In this document: piece by piece, positions 46,397 to 56,525 of the stretch
Layout: every line of letters begins with the position of its first letter
How positions within the stretch are numbered: the stretch's first letter is position 1
Assembly: GCF_001854185.1 (NCBI RefSeq)
Contig: NZ_CP017603.1
Location: 4,154,001-4,218,000, forward strand
Reading direction: 5' to 3'
Length of the DNA stretch: 64,000 nt
From: Clostridium formicaceticum
GTDB lineage: Bacteria; Bacillota; Clostridia; Peptostreptococcales; Natronincolaceae
Notes under the pieces: generated by a model
What the model was told of the DNA's origin: nothing
The model's database searches: none
Seen by the model: the letters and a program-made list of their open reading frames with translations, nothing else
Translations under genes and position numbers: made by a program

Positions 46397-48100
46397 CTAG
46401 AAATGTGTCTTAATATTATATTTTTGAAGTTTTCTAATAATAGTACTTCTATCTATCTTTAGCAACTGAGCCATTTCCTCAGTACTTTTCGACTTTTGCA
46501 TTGTTTCTATTAATAATTTTTTTTCTACCAAACTGACAGCTTCTTTAAGAGGTAAAATACTATTAACAGATAACACTTCCTGACTTTTATTATCTACTAT
46601 AATTTCAGAAAGATCTTCTTTTGTAATCGTCTCTGAGTTCGTGGTTACTATTAAATATTCAATTATATTGTTTAGTTCTCTTATATTGCCTGGCCAATTA
46701 TAATCTATAAGTTTTCGTAATGCCTTAGGTTCAATTTGCTTATTCAATTTATATTTTTTATTAAAGTTTTGTAAGCACTTTTCAATTAAGGGCTTTATGT
46801 CCTCTTTTCTTTCTTGTAGTGGAGGTATTTTTATCGGCACAACATTTAATCTATAGTATAAATCTTCTCTAAATTTTTTATTTTCAACCATTTTTTTTAA
46901 GTCTCTATTGGTTGCGGCAATAATTCTAATATCTACATGTATCGGTTTAATTCCACCTACTCGAAAAATTTCCCTATCCTGGATTACACTCAACAACTTT
47001 GTTTGCAAATTTAAAGGAAGTTCTCCTATTTCATCTAAAAAAAGTGTTCCGCCATTAGCTAATTCAACTAAACCTATTTTTCCTCCTTTTTCAGCGCCAG
47101 TAAAAGAGCCTGGCTCATATCCAAACAACTCTGATTCTAATAATTGTTCTGGTATAGATCCACAATCTATTTTAATAAATGGACCATCTTTACGATGACT
47201 ATTATTGTGGATTAATTTACTTAATACGCCTTTTCCAACACCTGATTGCCCATGAATAAAGACTGTTGAATCTACTTTAGCAATTCTAATAGCTAGATTA
47301 ATTATCTTTTTCATTTCATAGCTTTTTGCAATGATTTCTTCTGGTTGTGATTGCTTCCATCGCAAGAACTCTAGTTCATTATGATATTTTTCAGCAAGCT
47401 TTTGTGCCTCTGCAAGTTCATTTTTTAGTTTTTGAAAATTTTCTATATTATTAATCACTCTAATAATTCCACCATCTGAAATAATATGGCTTGACATACT
47501 TACTTCATTTCTGTTTTGAACGTTCTGAATAATATTCACTTTCTTATCTATTACTGTATTATCATCTGTCATTAATCCTTTTGTATAGATACATTTATTG
47601 TTAATACTTAAGGTTTTACCTTTATTTACTGTAATATAAATGCCATCATAATTTAATTCGAAGATTGCATCAAAGGTTCTATCTAACTTATCATAGTCAA
47701 CTTCCTTGGTATCACAATCTATAGCATCCCCAATTTCTTTTTCAAGTATTTGCATATACTCTTTACTTGGTAAATAACATTTTTGGAAAAGTCTATTTAT
47801 AAAACCCAAGTAATTTCCATTTTCATCAACAAAAGGTAGTATATGCTGCTTTGAGTTTTTAAAACTGAACACACTTCTGCTATCTCCAGCAACTATAATG
47901 TCTTTTTCCATAAGTTCAACTATGTTAGTATTTTTATTCATGTTATTCAAAAACACAAATAAATCTAATATACCTACGACTTTTCTATCATCAACAACAG
48001 GTAATTGGACAGCTTTAGCTAATTCAAAGAATTCCATAATTTTTTTGCACCTTTTTTCTTTAACATCTATACACAATTCTTTTTCCAATGCCTCTAACAA
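46397..48100 (-). CDS. Sigma-54-dependent transcriptional activator with CBS-like and PAS-like domains
   Basis: 567 residues. Residues 1-110 resemble a CBS pair, 140-225 a PAS-like sensor, then a coiled linker. AAA+ core: Walker A GQSGVGKG 284-291, loop GSFTGA 331-336 (family GAFTGA), Walker B LFLDEIGE 353-360. C-terminal Fis-type HTH (STEEMAQLLKIDRSTIIRKL). It senses an unknown cue and opens sigma-54 promoters, most likely that at 46127. Confidence 0.93.
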   Translation of the reverse strand: MLEALEKELCIDVKEKRCKKIMEFFELAKAVQLPVVDDRKVVGILDLFVFLNNMNKNTNIVELMEKDIIVAGDSRSVFSFKNSKQHILPFVDENGNYLGFINRLFQKCYLPSKEYMQILEKEIGDAIDCDTKEVDYDKLDRTFDAIFELNYDGIYITVNKGKTLSINNKCIYTKGLMTDDNTVIDKKVNIIQNVQNRNEVSMSSHIISDGGIIRVINNIENFQKLKNELAEAQKLAEKYHNELEFLRWKQSQPEEIIAKSYEMKKIINLAIRIAKVDSTVFIHGQSGVGKGVLSKLIHNNSHRKDGPFIKIDCGSIPEQLLESELFGYEPGSFTGAEKGGKIGLVELANGGTLFLDEIGELPLNLQTKLLSVIQDREIFRVGGIKPIHVDIRIIAATNRDLKKMVENKKFREDLYYRLNVVPIKIPPLQERKEDIKPLIEKCLQNFNKKYKLNKQIEPKALRKLIDYNWPGNIRELNNIIEYLIVTTNSETITKEDLSEIIVDNKSQEVLSVNSILPLKEAVSLVEKKLLIETMQKSKSTEEMAQLLKIDRSTIIRKLQKYNIKTHF

Positions 48101-48339
48101 TTGTTGAACCCCCTTCTTATGAATAGTCTATATATACTACAAAACTAATATATATGAGCTATTCTACAATTTATATTTTTTTCCTCTATTGTTTTAAATT
48201 TTTGTATAAGTGGCAACTAAAGTCTCTAAAAAAGTTATATTTTTTCAAGCCTTTACTCCTATCTATAACAAAGGAATTTATAACGATTTCCTTACATCCT
48301 TTAGAAATGATTTAAGAAATGGGCAAGTTCAATAACAAT

Positions 48340-48383
48340 AGGGACGGCAGACCAACCTCATGTGGTCAATGAGAACCGTCCCT
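48340..48383. repeat. REP-like palindrome
   Basis: AGGGACGG .. ACCGTCCCT inverted repeat with an inner GACC/GGTC pair, then further TCCCTATT repeats to about 48403. The AGGGACGGCAGAC arm is the same as the end of the MITE-like copy at 59963. Confidence 0.65.
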
Positions 48384-48419
48384 ACGTCCCTATTCGTCCC
48401 TATTGATTTTATACAACAC

Positions 48420-48620
48420 TTTCCTAAAAAAGGACAGACTTCCCTCCTCCCCCAACTAAATAGATTTATTTCGCAAATTTAATTAGTTGAAGCGGAGGAA
48501 GTCGAACCCTTACTGTCGGTCGGCCTCTTTACCTTCAGCTTCTCCGAGCACAGTTACTGTTTTGAATCTCGTCTCCCCCATCCTCCAGTAACATAGTATG
48601 AATTTGACCAGCCCTAATTA
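48420..48620. other. GC-rich unexplained segment downstream of the sulfite-oxidase-like gene
   Basis: In a 628-bp gap (48101-48728) this part is much richer in GC and in purine/pyrimidine asymmetry. GGAGGA and TCCTCC are 80 bases apart on the minus strand with GGTTCGAC before the second, superficially like a long-variable-arm tRNA. It could be a structured RNA or remnant; no gene seen. Confidence 0.3.
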
Positions 48621-48728
48621 TACAACTTAAGGTCAAGATACCCATTAAGACGTTATCCCTAATAAACTTTTCATCCTATTTTTATCAACAGTTTGATAGC
48701 ATGATTGGTTATATTGATTTTAGAATCT

Positions 48729-49799
48729 TCACTCGATTTTAACTTTAATTATATATACTGCATTATATCCATATCCTTTTCGATTCCATTCTGCTTCTAA
48801 TGGTTGTATATTACCATAACTATCCTTTGCTCTACACATAATGGTATGTTCTCCTTTTTCCTCAACAGTCCATGCATACTTCCAAAAAGTCCATAAATGT
48901 TGTTGATTTTTATCTTGATACAATTCTACATTTTTCCAAGTTAACCCCTGATCAAAACTTAATTCTACTTCCTTAATTGTTCCATGTCCCGACCATGCAA
49001 TTCCATTGATACTATGGCTTCCTGTATCTAAAACACTATAGTTCATAGGTTGTTGAATGATTGAGTTAACCTTTATTTCTGTAACAGGTTTTTTTCCAAA
49101 GTCATCTTCCTTATTTGGATAATACACATAATCAATGGCTTGAAAAGGTCCCGTAAATTTATGATCAATCACTCTTATTTCTTTTAACCACTTTACAGAT
49201 GCCATTCCATACCATTGGGGTACAACTAATCTTAAAGGATAACCATGGTCATATGGTATTGGTTGGCTGTTTAACTCATAGGCAATAATTGTGTCTGGAT
49301 GTAATGCTTTTTCTAGTGGAAGACTTCTTGCATAGGGGAATACTCTATCTATGTCTTTTCTAGTGCCATAATCGTATCCTTCAAATGCCACTTCAATAGC
49401 TGTACTCCGTATACCGGTAAAATATAATAGGTCTTTTAAAGAGACCCCCTTCCATGCCACTTGACTAATAGCACCATCCTTCCATTGTTCACCATACGTC
49501 TTAGGATCAAAATATGCTCGCTTGTTTCCAGCACATTCAAGTACCATTTTTATTGTCTTAGAGGGTAAGGATTTTATATAGTTGTATGGAAACACCATTG
49601 GTCTCTCAACTTCTCCTACTACAGGAAGAAAAAATGCTGCTGAATCTAATGCTGGGTATAGAAAGTGATTTCTTTTATAGATGTATTCTATTGGGGTAGT
49701 CCGCTCATTTAGAAAGTGGATAGGTGTTTCTTGGTTCTCCGGCATGAGTTCACGTGTATGAAGATAAGGCTTATATAAGTATGAAATATCAGACTTCAT
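48729..49799 (-). CDS. Sulfite oxidase-family molybdopterin oxidoreductase
   Basis: 356 residues. Oxidoreductase_molyb domain with the Mo-ligand cysteine in LECAGNKR, GVSLKDLL, and HGYPLRLVVP; then a Mo-co dimerisation Ig-like domain (LSFDQGLTWKNVELY). No signal peptide or heme domain, so cytoplasmic. Substrate unknown. AAGGAG site; monocistronic. Confidence 0.88.
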   Translation of the reverse strand: MKSDISYLYKPYLHTRELMPENQETPIHFLNERTTPIEYIYKRNHFLYPALDSAAFFLPVVGEVERPMVFPYNYIKSLPSKTIKMVLECAGNKRAYFDPKTYGEQWKDGAISQVAWKGVSLKDLLYFTGIRSTAIEVAFEGYDYGTRKDIDRVFPYARSLPLEKALHPDTIIAYELNSQPIPYDHGYPLRLVVPQWYGMASVKWLKEIRVIDHKFTGPFQAIDYVYYPNKEDDFGKKPVTEIKVNSIIQQPMNYSVLDTGSHSINGIAWSGHGTIKEVELSFDQGLTWKNVELYQDKNQQHLWTFWKYAWTVEEKGEHTIMCRAKDSYGNIQPLEAEWNRKGYGYNAVYIIKVKIE

Positions 49800-50172
49800 T
49801 ATTCCTCTCCTTTTCCTTTTACCTTAGGATCCCATTATAAAATCTATAGCTACTTATTTTATATTCTCAATTCATCCGGAAGGTGATATCTTTTCAATAA
49901 AATTGTAATAGCATTTTAAATGCCGCTTTTATAACATACATTTTTTAACAAAACTAATAATTAGATCATAGGATTACTCATTTATATTTAACTTTATTGA
50001 AAACATGTCATTTCCTATGATGAAACAGTAAGTTTCATCATAGGAAATGATTCTATAGAATAATAATTAAAGGCTTTATAATTTGAAGTGCTTCTCGAAT
50101 GTCAGACAAAAACCTAGCATTTAAGGTGTACTTTGAATATGTCAAAGAACCGTCCTTGTTACACTTGTATTC
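49800..50172. other. Intergenic region with an 18-bp perfect hairpin
   Basis: 373 bp. At 50009-50026 and 50032-50049, CATTTCCTATGATGAAAC and its exact complement flank five bases. No T-run follows on either strand. It may be a terminator of the L,D-transpeptidase gene or a regulatory hairpin. No other feature seen. Confidence 0.6.
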
Positions 50173-51567
50173 CTATTCTTCATAACAAATAATAGGAGTT
50201 CCTTTTTCTATATTATCAAAAATTATTTTAGCTAAATATAATGGAGTATTTACACATCCGTGGCTTCCATTTCTCTTATATATTTCTCCTCCAAAAGAAT
50301 ATCTCCAACTCGCATCGTGTATTCCTATATCTCCGTTAAAAGGCATCCAATAAGTTACTTGAACTTCATAATTTGCTCCGCTTAAAGTTGACTCTTTTTC
50401 TTTATAGTTGAGCATATAGACTCCTACCTTAGTAGCATTTCCTCTATTGGGATTTCCAGTTACTATAGCACCATGAGTTATAAGCTTTCCATCTTTATAA
50501 AACCATAAATGTTGCCATGTTATATTGATTTCTACATAAGTATCACCTATATCATCGTTGCCTCTAGATAAAGCCTTTTGAGTATATATAGGTTCTTTTT
50601 TTATTACTTCACCAAGTTTTATACTTTCTAATAATGCTCTTACTTCAGCAGCACGATTAATTTTCCATCCATAAAATCCACCCTTCACTTCTACTACTTT
50701 ATTTGTGGATGTTTTAAATTTTCTTGCTGCACCAACTGTATCATATTTCTTGCTCAGTCTTCGTACATATTCTAAAACTCCTTTTTCATTTATTACCACT
50801 TCTAAATCCTCGTCAACGCTAAGCCATTGATTTATTATATCCCCATCTAGTATTTCATTTTCACTTCCTATTATATAAGTAATTTTTGTTGATACATACT
50901 TATTTAGTAAATTCCTAATTTTAAAAGTCTTACCAGAACTTAAAGTATACCTTGGATTTTCGTAACAAAGATTTTCATTTAAGTCTAATTTTGTTTCTCC
51001 CTTCAATATACTTATTTCAATAGTTTCCCTCAATTTATCTTTATTTATTTTATTTCCATATACTTCTTCAATTATTTCATATGAACCATTTGAATACTTA
51101 AAACTTACATTTTGCGGCTCTATAAGGTCTTTATTTAAACAATTTAATTCATTTATTCTATTTTGTAAGTTATCTTTACTATAAATAAATAAATCATCTA
51201 CATAATGCTTTTGATTCCTTAATAACGAACTTATCCATTTAAATGAACTCTGTAAATAATAAATTTCAGAAATACTATTTTTTCCATTGTATTGCATTCC
51301 TATATCCTGGGCTGTTATTTCTTCTGCTTCCTTGCTTCGTTCAATTAACTGCAACTTATAATCTTGAATATAACTCCTCATTATATCTTCTAGATCATCA
51401 TGTGCCTTTAATGAGACATCTACTCCATTTATTACTGTATTGAAAAAGAAATGATTAGTAAAGTATAATGCAATAAGTAAATAAACTAGTAAAATTGAAA
51501 CTATTAAAATAATAATATTTCCTGTAACCTCACAATTAAAAAGGTTTTTTATATTAATATTCTTCAT
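50173..51567 (-). CDS. L,D-transpeptidase with N-terminal anchor and peptidoglycan-binding-like domain
   Basis: 464 residues. A membrane helix is at about 15-37, then a long extracellular VanW/PG_binding_4-like region, then a YkuD catalytic domain with HDASW and the SHGCVN motif (H436, C438). It cross-links or anchors to peptidoglycan by 3-3 links outside the membrane. Monocistronic. Confidence 0.9.
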   Translation of the reverse strand: MKNINIKNLFNCEVTGNIIILIVSILLVYLLIALYFTNHFFFNTVINGVDVSLKAHDDLEDIMRSYIQDYKLQLIERSKEAEEITAQDIGMQYNGKNSISEIYYLQSSFKWISSLLRNQKHYVDDLFIYSKDNLQNRINELNCLNKDLIEPQNVSFKYSNGSYEIIEEVYGNKINKDKLRETIEISILKGETKLDLNENLCYENPRYTLSSGKTFKIRNLLNKYVSTKITYIIGSENEILDGDIINQWLSVDEDLEVVINEKGVLEYVRRLSKKYDTVGAARKFKTSTNKVVEVKGGFYGWKINRAAEVRALLESIKLGEVIKKEPIYTQKALSRGNDDIGDTYVEINITWQHLWFYKDGKLITHGAIVTGNPNRGNATKVGVYMLNYKEKESTLSGANYEVQVTYWMPFNGDIGIHDASWRYSFGGEIYKRNGSHGCVNTPLYLAKIIFDNIEKGTPIICYEE

Positions 51568-51898
51568 AGCGATTTTTACCTTTCATCAAATATACATTTT
51601 ATCTAAATATAATAATTAATTTATAATATGTTTGTATTTTTGACTTTAAGACTTAACTATAAGATTGTAACCTTAAAGCTTGCTATTAGACTTTAACTGT
51701 CTACTACAGGGGGAGCATATCACTTTAATGTGAATTCTTAATTAGATATACACTATATAAAAAAAGCTATAGAAGCATAAGTGCATAAAATATTAAAAGC
51801 AGCATTTGTCTGTCCCTTTGTTACTAGTGTAAAAAGGTACCAATAAGGAACTGATTTATTCCCTCCTGAATATTATGCTATAGAAAGGTGGAATAGAA
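51568..51898. other. Divergent intergenic region
   Basis: 331 bp between the L,D-transpeptidase start and the LysM gene. It should hold both promoters. I see no strong consensus promoter or palindrome, and no gene. Confidence 0.3.
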
Positions 51899-52780
51899 AT
51901 GATTTATATTGTTAGACCTGGCGATAGCCTTTATTTGATAGCTCGACGTTTCGGAGTAACTGTTCAGACTTTATTAGATTCAAATGTTATATGTAATCCT
52001 AACTTAATTTATCCTGGTCAGGTATTAGTAATACCTCAAGCTAGCTTGGAAATTCCTAAAGCCGGAGGCACCCCTTACTATGTTATACTACCAGGTGATA
52101 CCTTGTTTTGTCTAGCAAGGCAATTTAATACATCGACACAAATACTTGCGCAAGCCAACCGCATACCAGATCCCAATTTAATTTTTGCCGGCAGTGAACT
52201 CCTCATTGCCTATGATATACCAGACCCTAGGGAATTACAGATTTTGTGGGAGCAAACTGCCTTAAACTGTGATATCTTAACCTCCCTGCAAATCTATGGA
52301 ATCTATTATCTAGGAACATTTCAGTGGGAGGCCATTGGACAGAAAGCTATTCCTTATCTAGGTATTTTAGCCGTTAATCCATGTTCTATTGTACGTTATT
52401 ATGCTATCATAAGCTTGGGTAGAATCGCTTTAAATGGAGAAAGCAGGCGCATACTTACTAATGCACTTCAGGATCCAGACCCTATAGTAGTGCAACTGAC
52501 CAGACTTGCTTTATCCAGACTTGACTACGTAAGGACAAACAGAAGAATTCATGTTACCATCTCTGATACACAACTATATAGCCAACCTTTTCTAGACACC
52601 CCCTATATTACCCTACCTCCTGGAACAGCGATCATAGTCGAACGATGGTATATTCCCAGCCCTATTGGTGAAGACTTTCCACCAGCTGGACTTGCTGTTT
52701 GGGATTATGTAAGAGTAATAGCCACAGGACAAACTGGTTTCCTTCTTCGAGTAGGTTACAACCAAACCCTACTAATATAG
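51899..52780 (+). CDS. Double LysM protein with HEAT-like and SH3-like parts
   Basis: 293 residues. LysM 1 at about 1-47 (YIVRPGDSLYLIARRFGV) and LysM 2 at about 59-105 (YVILPGDTLFCLARQFN). Residues 120-210 have HEAT-like helix pairs (AIPYLGILAVNPCSIVRYYAI), and an SH3-like end follows. It has no signal peptide, like many spore-coat LysM proteins. AAAGGTGG site. It binds peptidoglycan; a spore role is inferred. Confidence 0.85.
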   Translation: MIYIVRPGDSLYLIARRFGVTVQTLLDSNVICNPNLIYPGQVLVIPQASLEIPKAGGTPYYVILPGDTLFCLARQFNTSTQILAQANRIPDPNLIFAGSELLIAYDIPDPRELQILWEQTALNCDILTSLQIYGIYYLGTFQWEAIGQKAIPYLGILAVNPCSIVRYYAIISLGRIALNGESRRILTNALQDPDPIVVQLTRLALSRLDYVRTNRRIHVTISDTQLYSQPFLDTPYITLPPGTAIIVERWYIPSPIGEDFPPAGLAVWDYVRVIATGQTGFLLRVGYNQTLLI

Positions 52781-53216
52781 ACTTGTATCAGGGACAAGAG
52801 GACAGATTCATCGTCCCACCATTGCTCATTTGTCAAATTATTTTGCGTATATTGATACTCCGAGTATTGAATTCTTTTAATATACTTCCTCATATTATTA
52901 CAAATTTCTCCTTTTTTCTATGCCTTATTTCGACATTAGAAAATTACCATCAATATTTACGCAAAAAACAAATATCATTTTTTAAGGCATCTATTTTGGC
53001 TGGTGGAGACCACCACCACCCAATAAAACCTTTAAATGCAAAAAAGCCGCATAAAAAGCGACTTCGAAGCTATCGTAGATCTAATTGGTGGAGGCGATGC
53101 GTGGTGTGTGAAATCCACGACGATATATTTACCTCTAGACAATTCGTGAACTAGCTCTGGTCCACTTTTTCAAAACGAGTCATTCAGAACCGTCTCCTTT
53201 AGCCACCAGAATAATC
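52781..53216. other. Intergenic region with a shared repeat segment
   Basis: 436 bp. The part 53009-53078 resembles 56494-56567: CCACC..CACCCAA, then GCAAAAAAGCCGCATAAAA and GCTATCG. In the second place it is a functional terminator. Here the hairpin is degraded. No gene recognised. Confidence 0.4.
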
Positions 53217-53263
53217 AAATGCTACGCATAATTTTGAAATTTAACTAATTATGCATAGCATTT
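53217..53263 (-). terminator. Hairpin after the VWA gene
   Basis: AAATGCTACGCATAATT and AATTATGCATAGCATTT form a 17-bp stem with one mismatch and a 13-base loop, about 70 bp past the VWA gene stop. Confidence 0.55.
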
Positions 53264-53329
53264 ATTAATGCTAAAAAGAAAAGAGATATCTTTTCCTTGA
53301 TTTAAAAAATCAGTTTAAGACAGCTCCTT

Positions 53330-55126
53330 TTAATAATTTTCTATAATTCTTTTTAAATAGGTTCCCACTATGTCAGAAAATTTCTCTATATTTCTAGTAT
53401 ATACAAAATCTTTCCCATAAATTAATTTTTCCGCCTGAAGTTCTTCTTCTTTTCCCGTAAATACACCAAAAAGTAAAATGCCATTTTTTCTAGCCTTTCT
53501 TACTTCAAGTGCAGTATCCTTTATTGCCGTCATTCCTTTATAGAATGCTTCTCCTCTTATGGTTCTTATATTATCTTTTGAGATTTTTACATCATTGGGT
53601 TTTCCATCACTTAAAACAATTAATATTTTATTTTCTTCACTTCTATTTAACAGACCTTGAGATACGGCTTGAATGGCCAACCCATCCCTATTGTTTCCAG
53701 CAGAAAAGTATTCAAATATATTTTGATTTTCACTTTGTGGAGAGGTATAATCTCTAAATCTTCTAAGAATGGTATAGTCTAAAAAATTACAAAAACTCAT
53801 TACCCTATTTGGAATTCCTGCAAGGGTTAATGCCTCTGATATAATATATCCTTGAGAAGCCACTTTTCCTTGTCGTGCTATTTGAGAGCCACTTGCATCT
53901 AGTAAAATATCTACCACATATCCACCTTTTTGATTGTCTATTACTTTTGTAAATACTTTTGGTTTTTCACTTCTTCCAACTCTCCAAAGCTTATTTACAG
54001 CCAATACACCATTATCAGAAGGAACGATTGTCTTTTCTTGCTCTGCTGTTAATGTTTTTATGATCACTTCTTTTAGTTTCATAATGTTTCTTTTGTGAAC
54101 TTTTATATTGTCTCTAAAATCAGACAAGTTTTTCTCCTTTTGCCTTGTCACATACTTTATTTGAAATGCATTATCGCAAGGAGATCGTAAAACCCCTTCT
54201 GTAAAATGAACTCTACACCCTTCATGTACATTTCTGCAGACTTTTTTTTCAATTTTCTTTTGCTCTTCTTTTGTAATACAGGATTTACCATGATAGTGTT
54301 CTATTTTTTTATAAATTTTCTCTACCATTTCTTGATCAATGGATAGAACTCTGTTTTCATTTGGATTGGTAGGAACCTCCTGCTTTAAGTCTCCTATAGA
54401 CTCTATTAGAAGAGAAGATTGCATTCCATCTACTACCTCTGAAATGACAGTGTCTTCTTCATATAGTTCTTCATACATAAAAGAAGTAAAGCTTTGCTCT
54501 TTTGTAGATTCCTCTTCTTTATACGCTTCTTTTAATTCATTTTCTTCTTCCATTTCATATAGAAAAGTTTGATTTTCTAGCATCTCTTTAAAATGGGTAA
54601 GATATAAAGCATCTATATTTTCTAATAGTGCTAAAGTGTCCTCTACATCTTTACACTTTTTTATATCTGAAAGTAATTTTTTTACTTTTAAATCAAAACT
54701 TGCATGCTTTCCCATTTGTTCTAATACAAGGGCATACTTTACTTTTTCCATAAAGGTGTTTAGTTTTATTTTAAAATACCGCTCAAGTAGATCGTCTAGT
54801 CCTTTCTTCCTTATATCTTCTATTCCAGGTCTTTCCTTTATAAGCTTTTCTTCAACCATTACGTCAGCACACATCTCCACAAGGGGAACAATCAAGTCTT
54901 GATCTGCGCCCTTTTGTATTCTATGCTTTAAATACTTTTTTATCATGTTCCAGTCTATGTATTTTCTTCTGGCGCCTGCCTTAGCAGCATAATACACGGC
55001 TAAATCTTTAGAGGTTTTTGTAAACTTTTCTAATTCATCTAATTCCTGATCATAATCTCCGCATATGGTCCACATCAGATTTGTAAGCCTATTTTCAAGA
55101 TCGTATTCTCCATATATCCACTTCAT
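53330..55126 (-). CDS. VWA-domain protein, partner of MoxR-type ATPase
   Basis: 598 residues. The N-terminal 400 residues are mostly helical and acidic. The C-terminal von Willebrand A domain has the MIDAS D410-A-S412-G-S414. Similar pairs (NorQ/NorD, CoxD/CoxE, ViaA/RavA) insert metals or activate enzymes. It starts 13 bp after the ATPase gene. The target is unknown. Confidence 0.85.
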   Translation of the reverse strand: MKWIYGEYDLENRLTNLMWTICGDYDQELDELEKFTKTSKDLAVYYAAKAGARRKYIDWNMIKKYLKHRIQKGADQDLIVPLVEMCADVMVEEKLIKERPGIEDIRKKGLDDLLERYFKIKLNTFMEKVKYALVLEQMGKHASFDLKVKKLLSDIKKCKDVEDTLALLENIDALYLTHFKEMLENQTFLYEMEEENELKEAYKEEESTKEQSFTSFMYEELYEEDTVISEVVDGMQSSLLIESIGDLKQEVPTNPNENRVLSIDQEMVEKIYKKIEHYHGKSCITKEEQKKIEKKVCRNVHEGCRVHFTEGVLRSPCDNAFQIKYVTRQKEKNLSDFRDNIKVHKRNIMKLKEVIIKTLTAEQEKTIVPSDNGVLAVNKLWRVGRSEKPKVFTKVIDNQKGGYVVDILLDASGSQIARQGKVASQGYIISEALTLAGIPNRVMSFCNFLDYTILRRFRDYTSPQSENQNIFEYFSAGNNRDGLAIQAVSQGLLNRSEENKILIVLSDGKPNDVKISKDNIRTIRGEAFYKGMTAIKDTALEVRKARKNGILLFGVFTGKEEELQAEKLIYGKDFVYTRNIEKFSDIVGTYLKRIIENY

Positions 55127-55139
55127 AGTACCCCCCCCA

Positions 55140-56063
55140 TTAACTAGATGGAAAAATATCTTTTGCTTCCCATTTTTCCGGTATTCTAGTTCTTATTACA
55201 TCTTCTACAATTTCTTTTTCAAATTGATCAAAGGTTTTCCCTGTTACTCCCATATTTATGGCAAGTCTAGGCCTAAGTCCTCTCTTTACGGTTTTAATAC
55301 TAGCTATTATTCCTCTTAAATCAACAGCTTTTGTAGATATTTCAGAGTTTTGCGCTTTTGTTTGAAGATCTAAAAAAATCCCTGCAAACTGGTTTAATTT
55401 ATCTTCATGAGCATCTTTAAATTCTAATTTTAGTATGGTCATTAATTTTTCTTCTTCTATTTGTGGTATATCTATCACCATAAACCTGGAAACCAATGCT
55501 TCATTTAATTCTTTCGTTCCTGCATACTCATAATTCATTGTTCCAATAAATCTTGTTGCTTCATGAAGCTTAATTTTTTCATAGCCTGGAACATCTATAA
55601 TCTTTCTATAATCTAGCGCCGAGTGCAGTACAACAATGGCATCATTTTTTGCCATATTAATTTCATCAAATACGCCAAATCCCCCATAGGTTGCACATTC
55701 ATAAACTGCACCTCTTCTTAATCTTACCTCGTTGTCGATAAATGTATCGGTTCCTATAAGACTTGAACTGTCTGTATTGACATGAAAAGATACATTCCAT
55801 TGAGGTCTTGCAAATATAGCACATAAATTGTCTGAAAGGACATTTTTTCCTGTTGCTTTTGGTCCTGAAAGCAAAATGTTTTCTCCTTCTAAAATTGCAG
55901 CAATACACATAGACCATATTTCTTTTCCATAGAAGAAATTTCTAGGATCAGGAATTCTATCCTTTACCGCCTCGTCTATCTGATAATACTTTCTAAAATA
56001 AAGCACATCTTGTATCAACTTTTCCTCTATCTCTTGTTTTCTTAAAAAATCAAATATATTCAT
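55140..56063 (-). CDS. MoxR-family AAA+ ATPase
   Basis: 307 residues. Walker A GPKATGKN at 67-74, Walker B FGVFDEINMAK, sensor 1 FIGTMNYEYAG, arginine finger SRF. With the VWA protein it probably forms a metal-insertion or remodelling chaperone. A perfect Fur-box match lies about 290 bp upstream. Confidence 0.9.
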   Translation of the reverse strand: MNIFDFLRKQEIEEKLIQDVLYFRKYYQIDEAVKDRIPDPRNFFYGKEIWSMCIAAILEGENILLSGPKATGKNVLSDNLCAIFARPQWNVSFHVNTDSSSLIGTDTFIDNEVRLRRGAVYECATYGGFGVFDEINMAKNDAIVVLHSALDYRKIIDVPGYEKIKLHEATRFIGTMNYEYAGTKELNEALVSRFMVIDIPQIEEEKLMTILKLEFKDAHEDKLNQFAGIFLDLQTKAQNSEISTKAVDLRGIIASIKTVKRGLRPRLAINMGVTGKTFDQFEKEIVEDVIRTRIPEKWEAKDIFPSS

Positions 56064-56355
56064 AGTAGTCCACCCTCTATATTAGTTAATTTTTTTGCTC
56101 ATCTCTAGTACTTTTAAAGGCACTTTACATTTTCAAAATCCAGAAAATACTTTGCATACTCCCTATTTTAGAAAGTACATTTTCTTTAAGGTATAAGCTT
56201 ACTTGCACTAACAATATTCCTATTAATATCATTACCCCTATTATTAAGGATTGAAACTCATTTACATTACCCAAAAATCTCTTGTTTTTTAATGTTATTT
56301 TTTTATCTATCTATACATAGTATATCATACCTTCTCTAATTACAGAATTCATTTT

Positions 56356-56370
56356 TGATAATTATTATCA
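56356..56370 (-). promoter_or_regulatory. Fur box (perfect 7-1-7)
   Basis: TGATAATTATTATCA is an exact match to the 7-1-7 Fur operator TGATAATNATTATCA. The only downstream genes in range are the MoxR/VWA pair on the minus strand; a TATACT-like -10 lies between. The rest of 56064-56525 has no gene. Confidence 0.7.
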
Positions 56371-56525
56371 TCATTATTCAATACATATTTAATTAGTATA
56401 AATTTTATGGATTGTCGACATTAACTAATTACCATAGAGTCACCTACACAGAGGAACCAATACACTTTTAAAGCCAAATATTATGACTGTTGAAGCCACC
56501 CTCACCCAACAAAATCTACACATGC

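Noticed and set aside
46397-48100. Assigning the sigma-54 activator as PrdR or RocR.
   Set aside because: The domain order fits several activators and the inducer cannot be read; the name would be a guess.
48495-48590. Possible selenocysteine tRNA on the minus strand (GGAGGA start, TTCAAAA, GGTTCGAC, TCCTCC end).
   Set aside because: The T-stem has no room to form between GGTTCGA and the acceptor arm, and the anticodon stem does not pair. It is not a tRNA as read.
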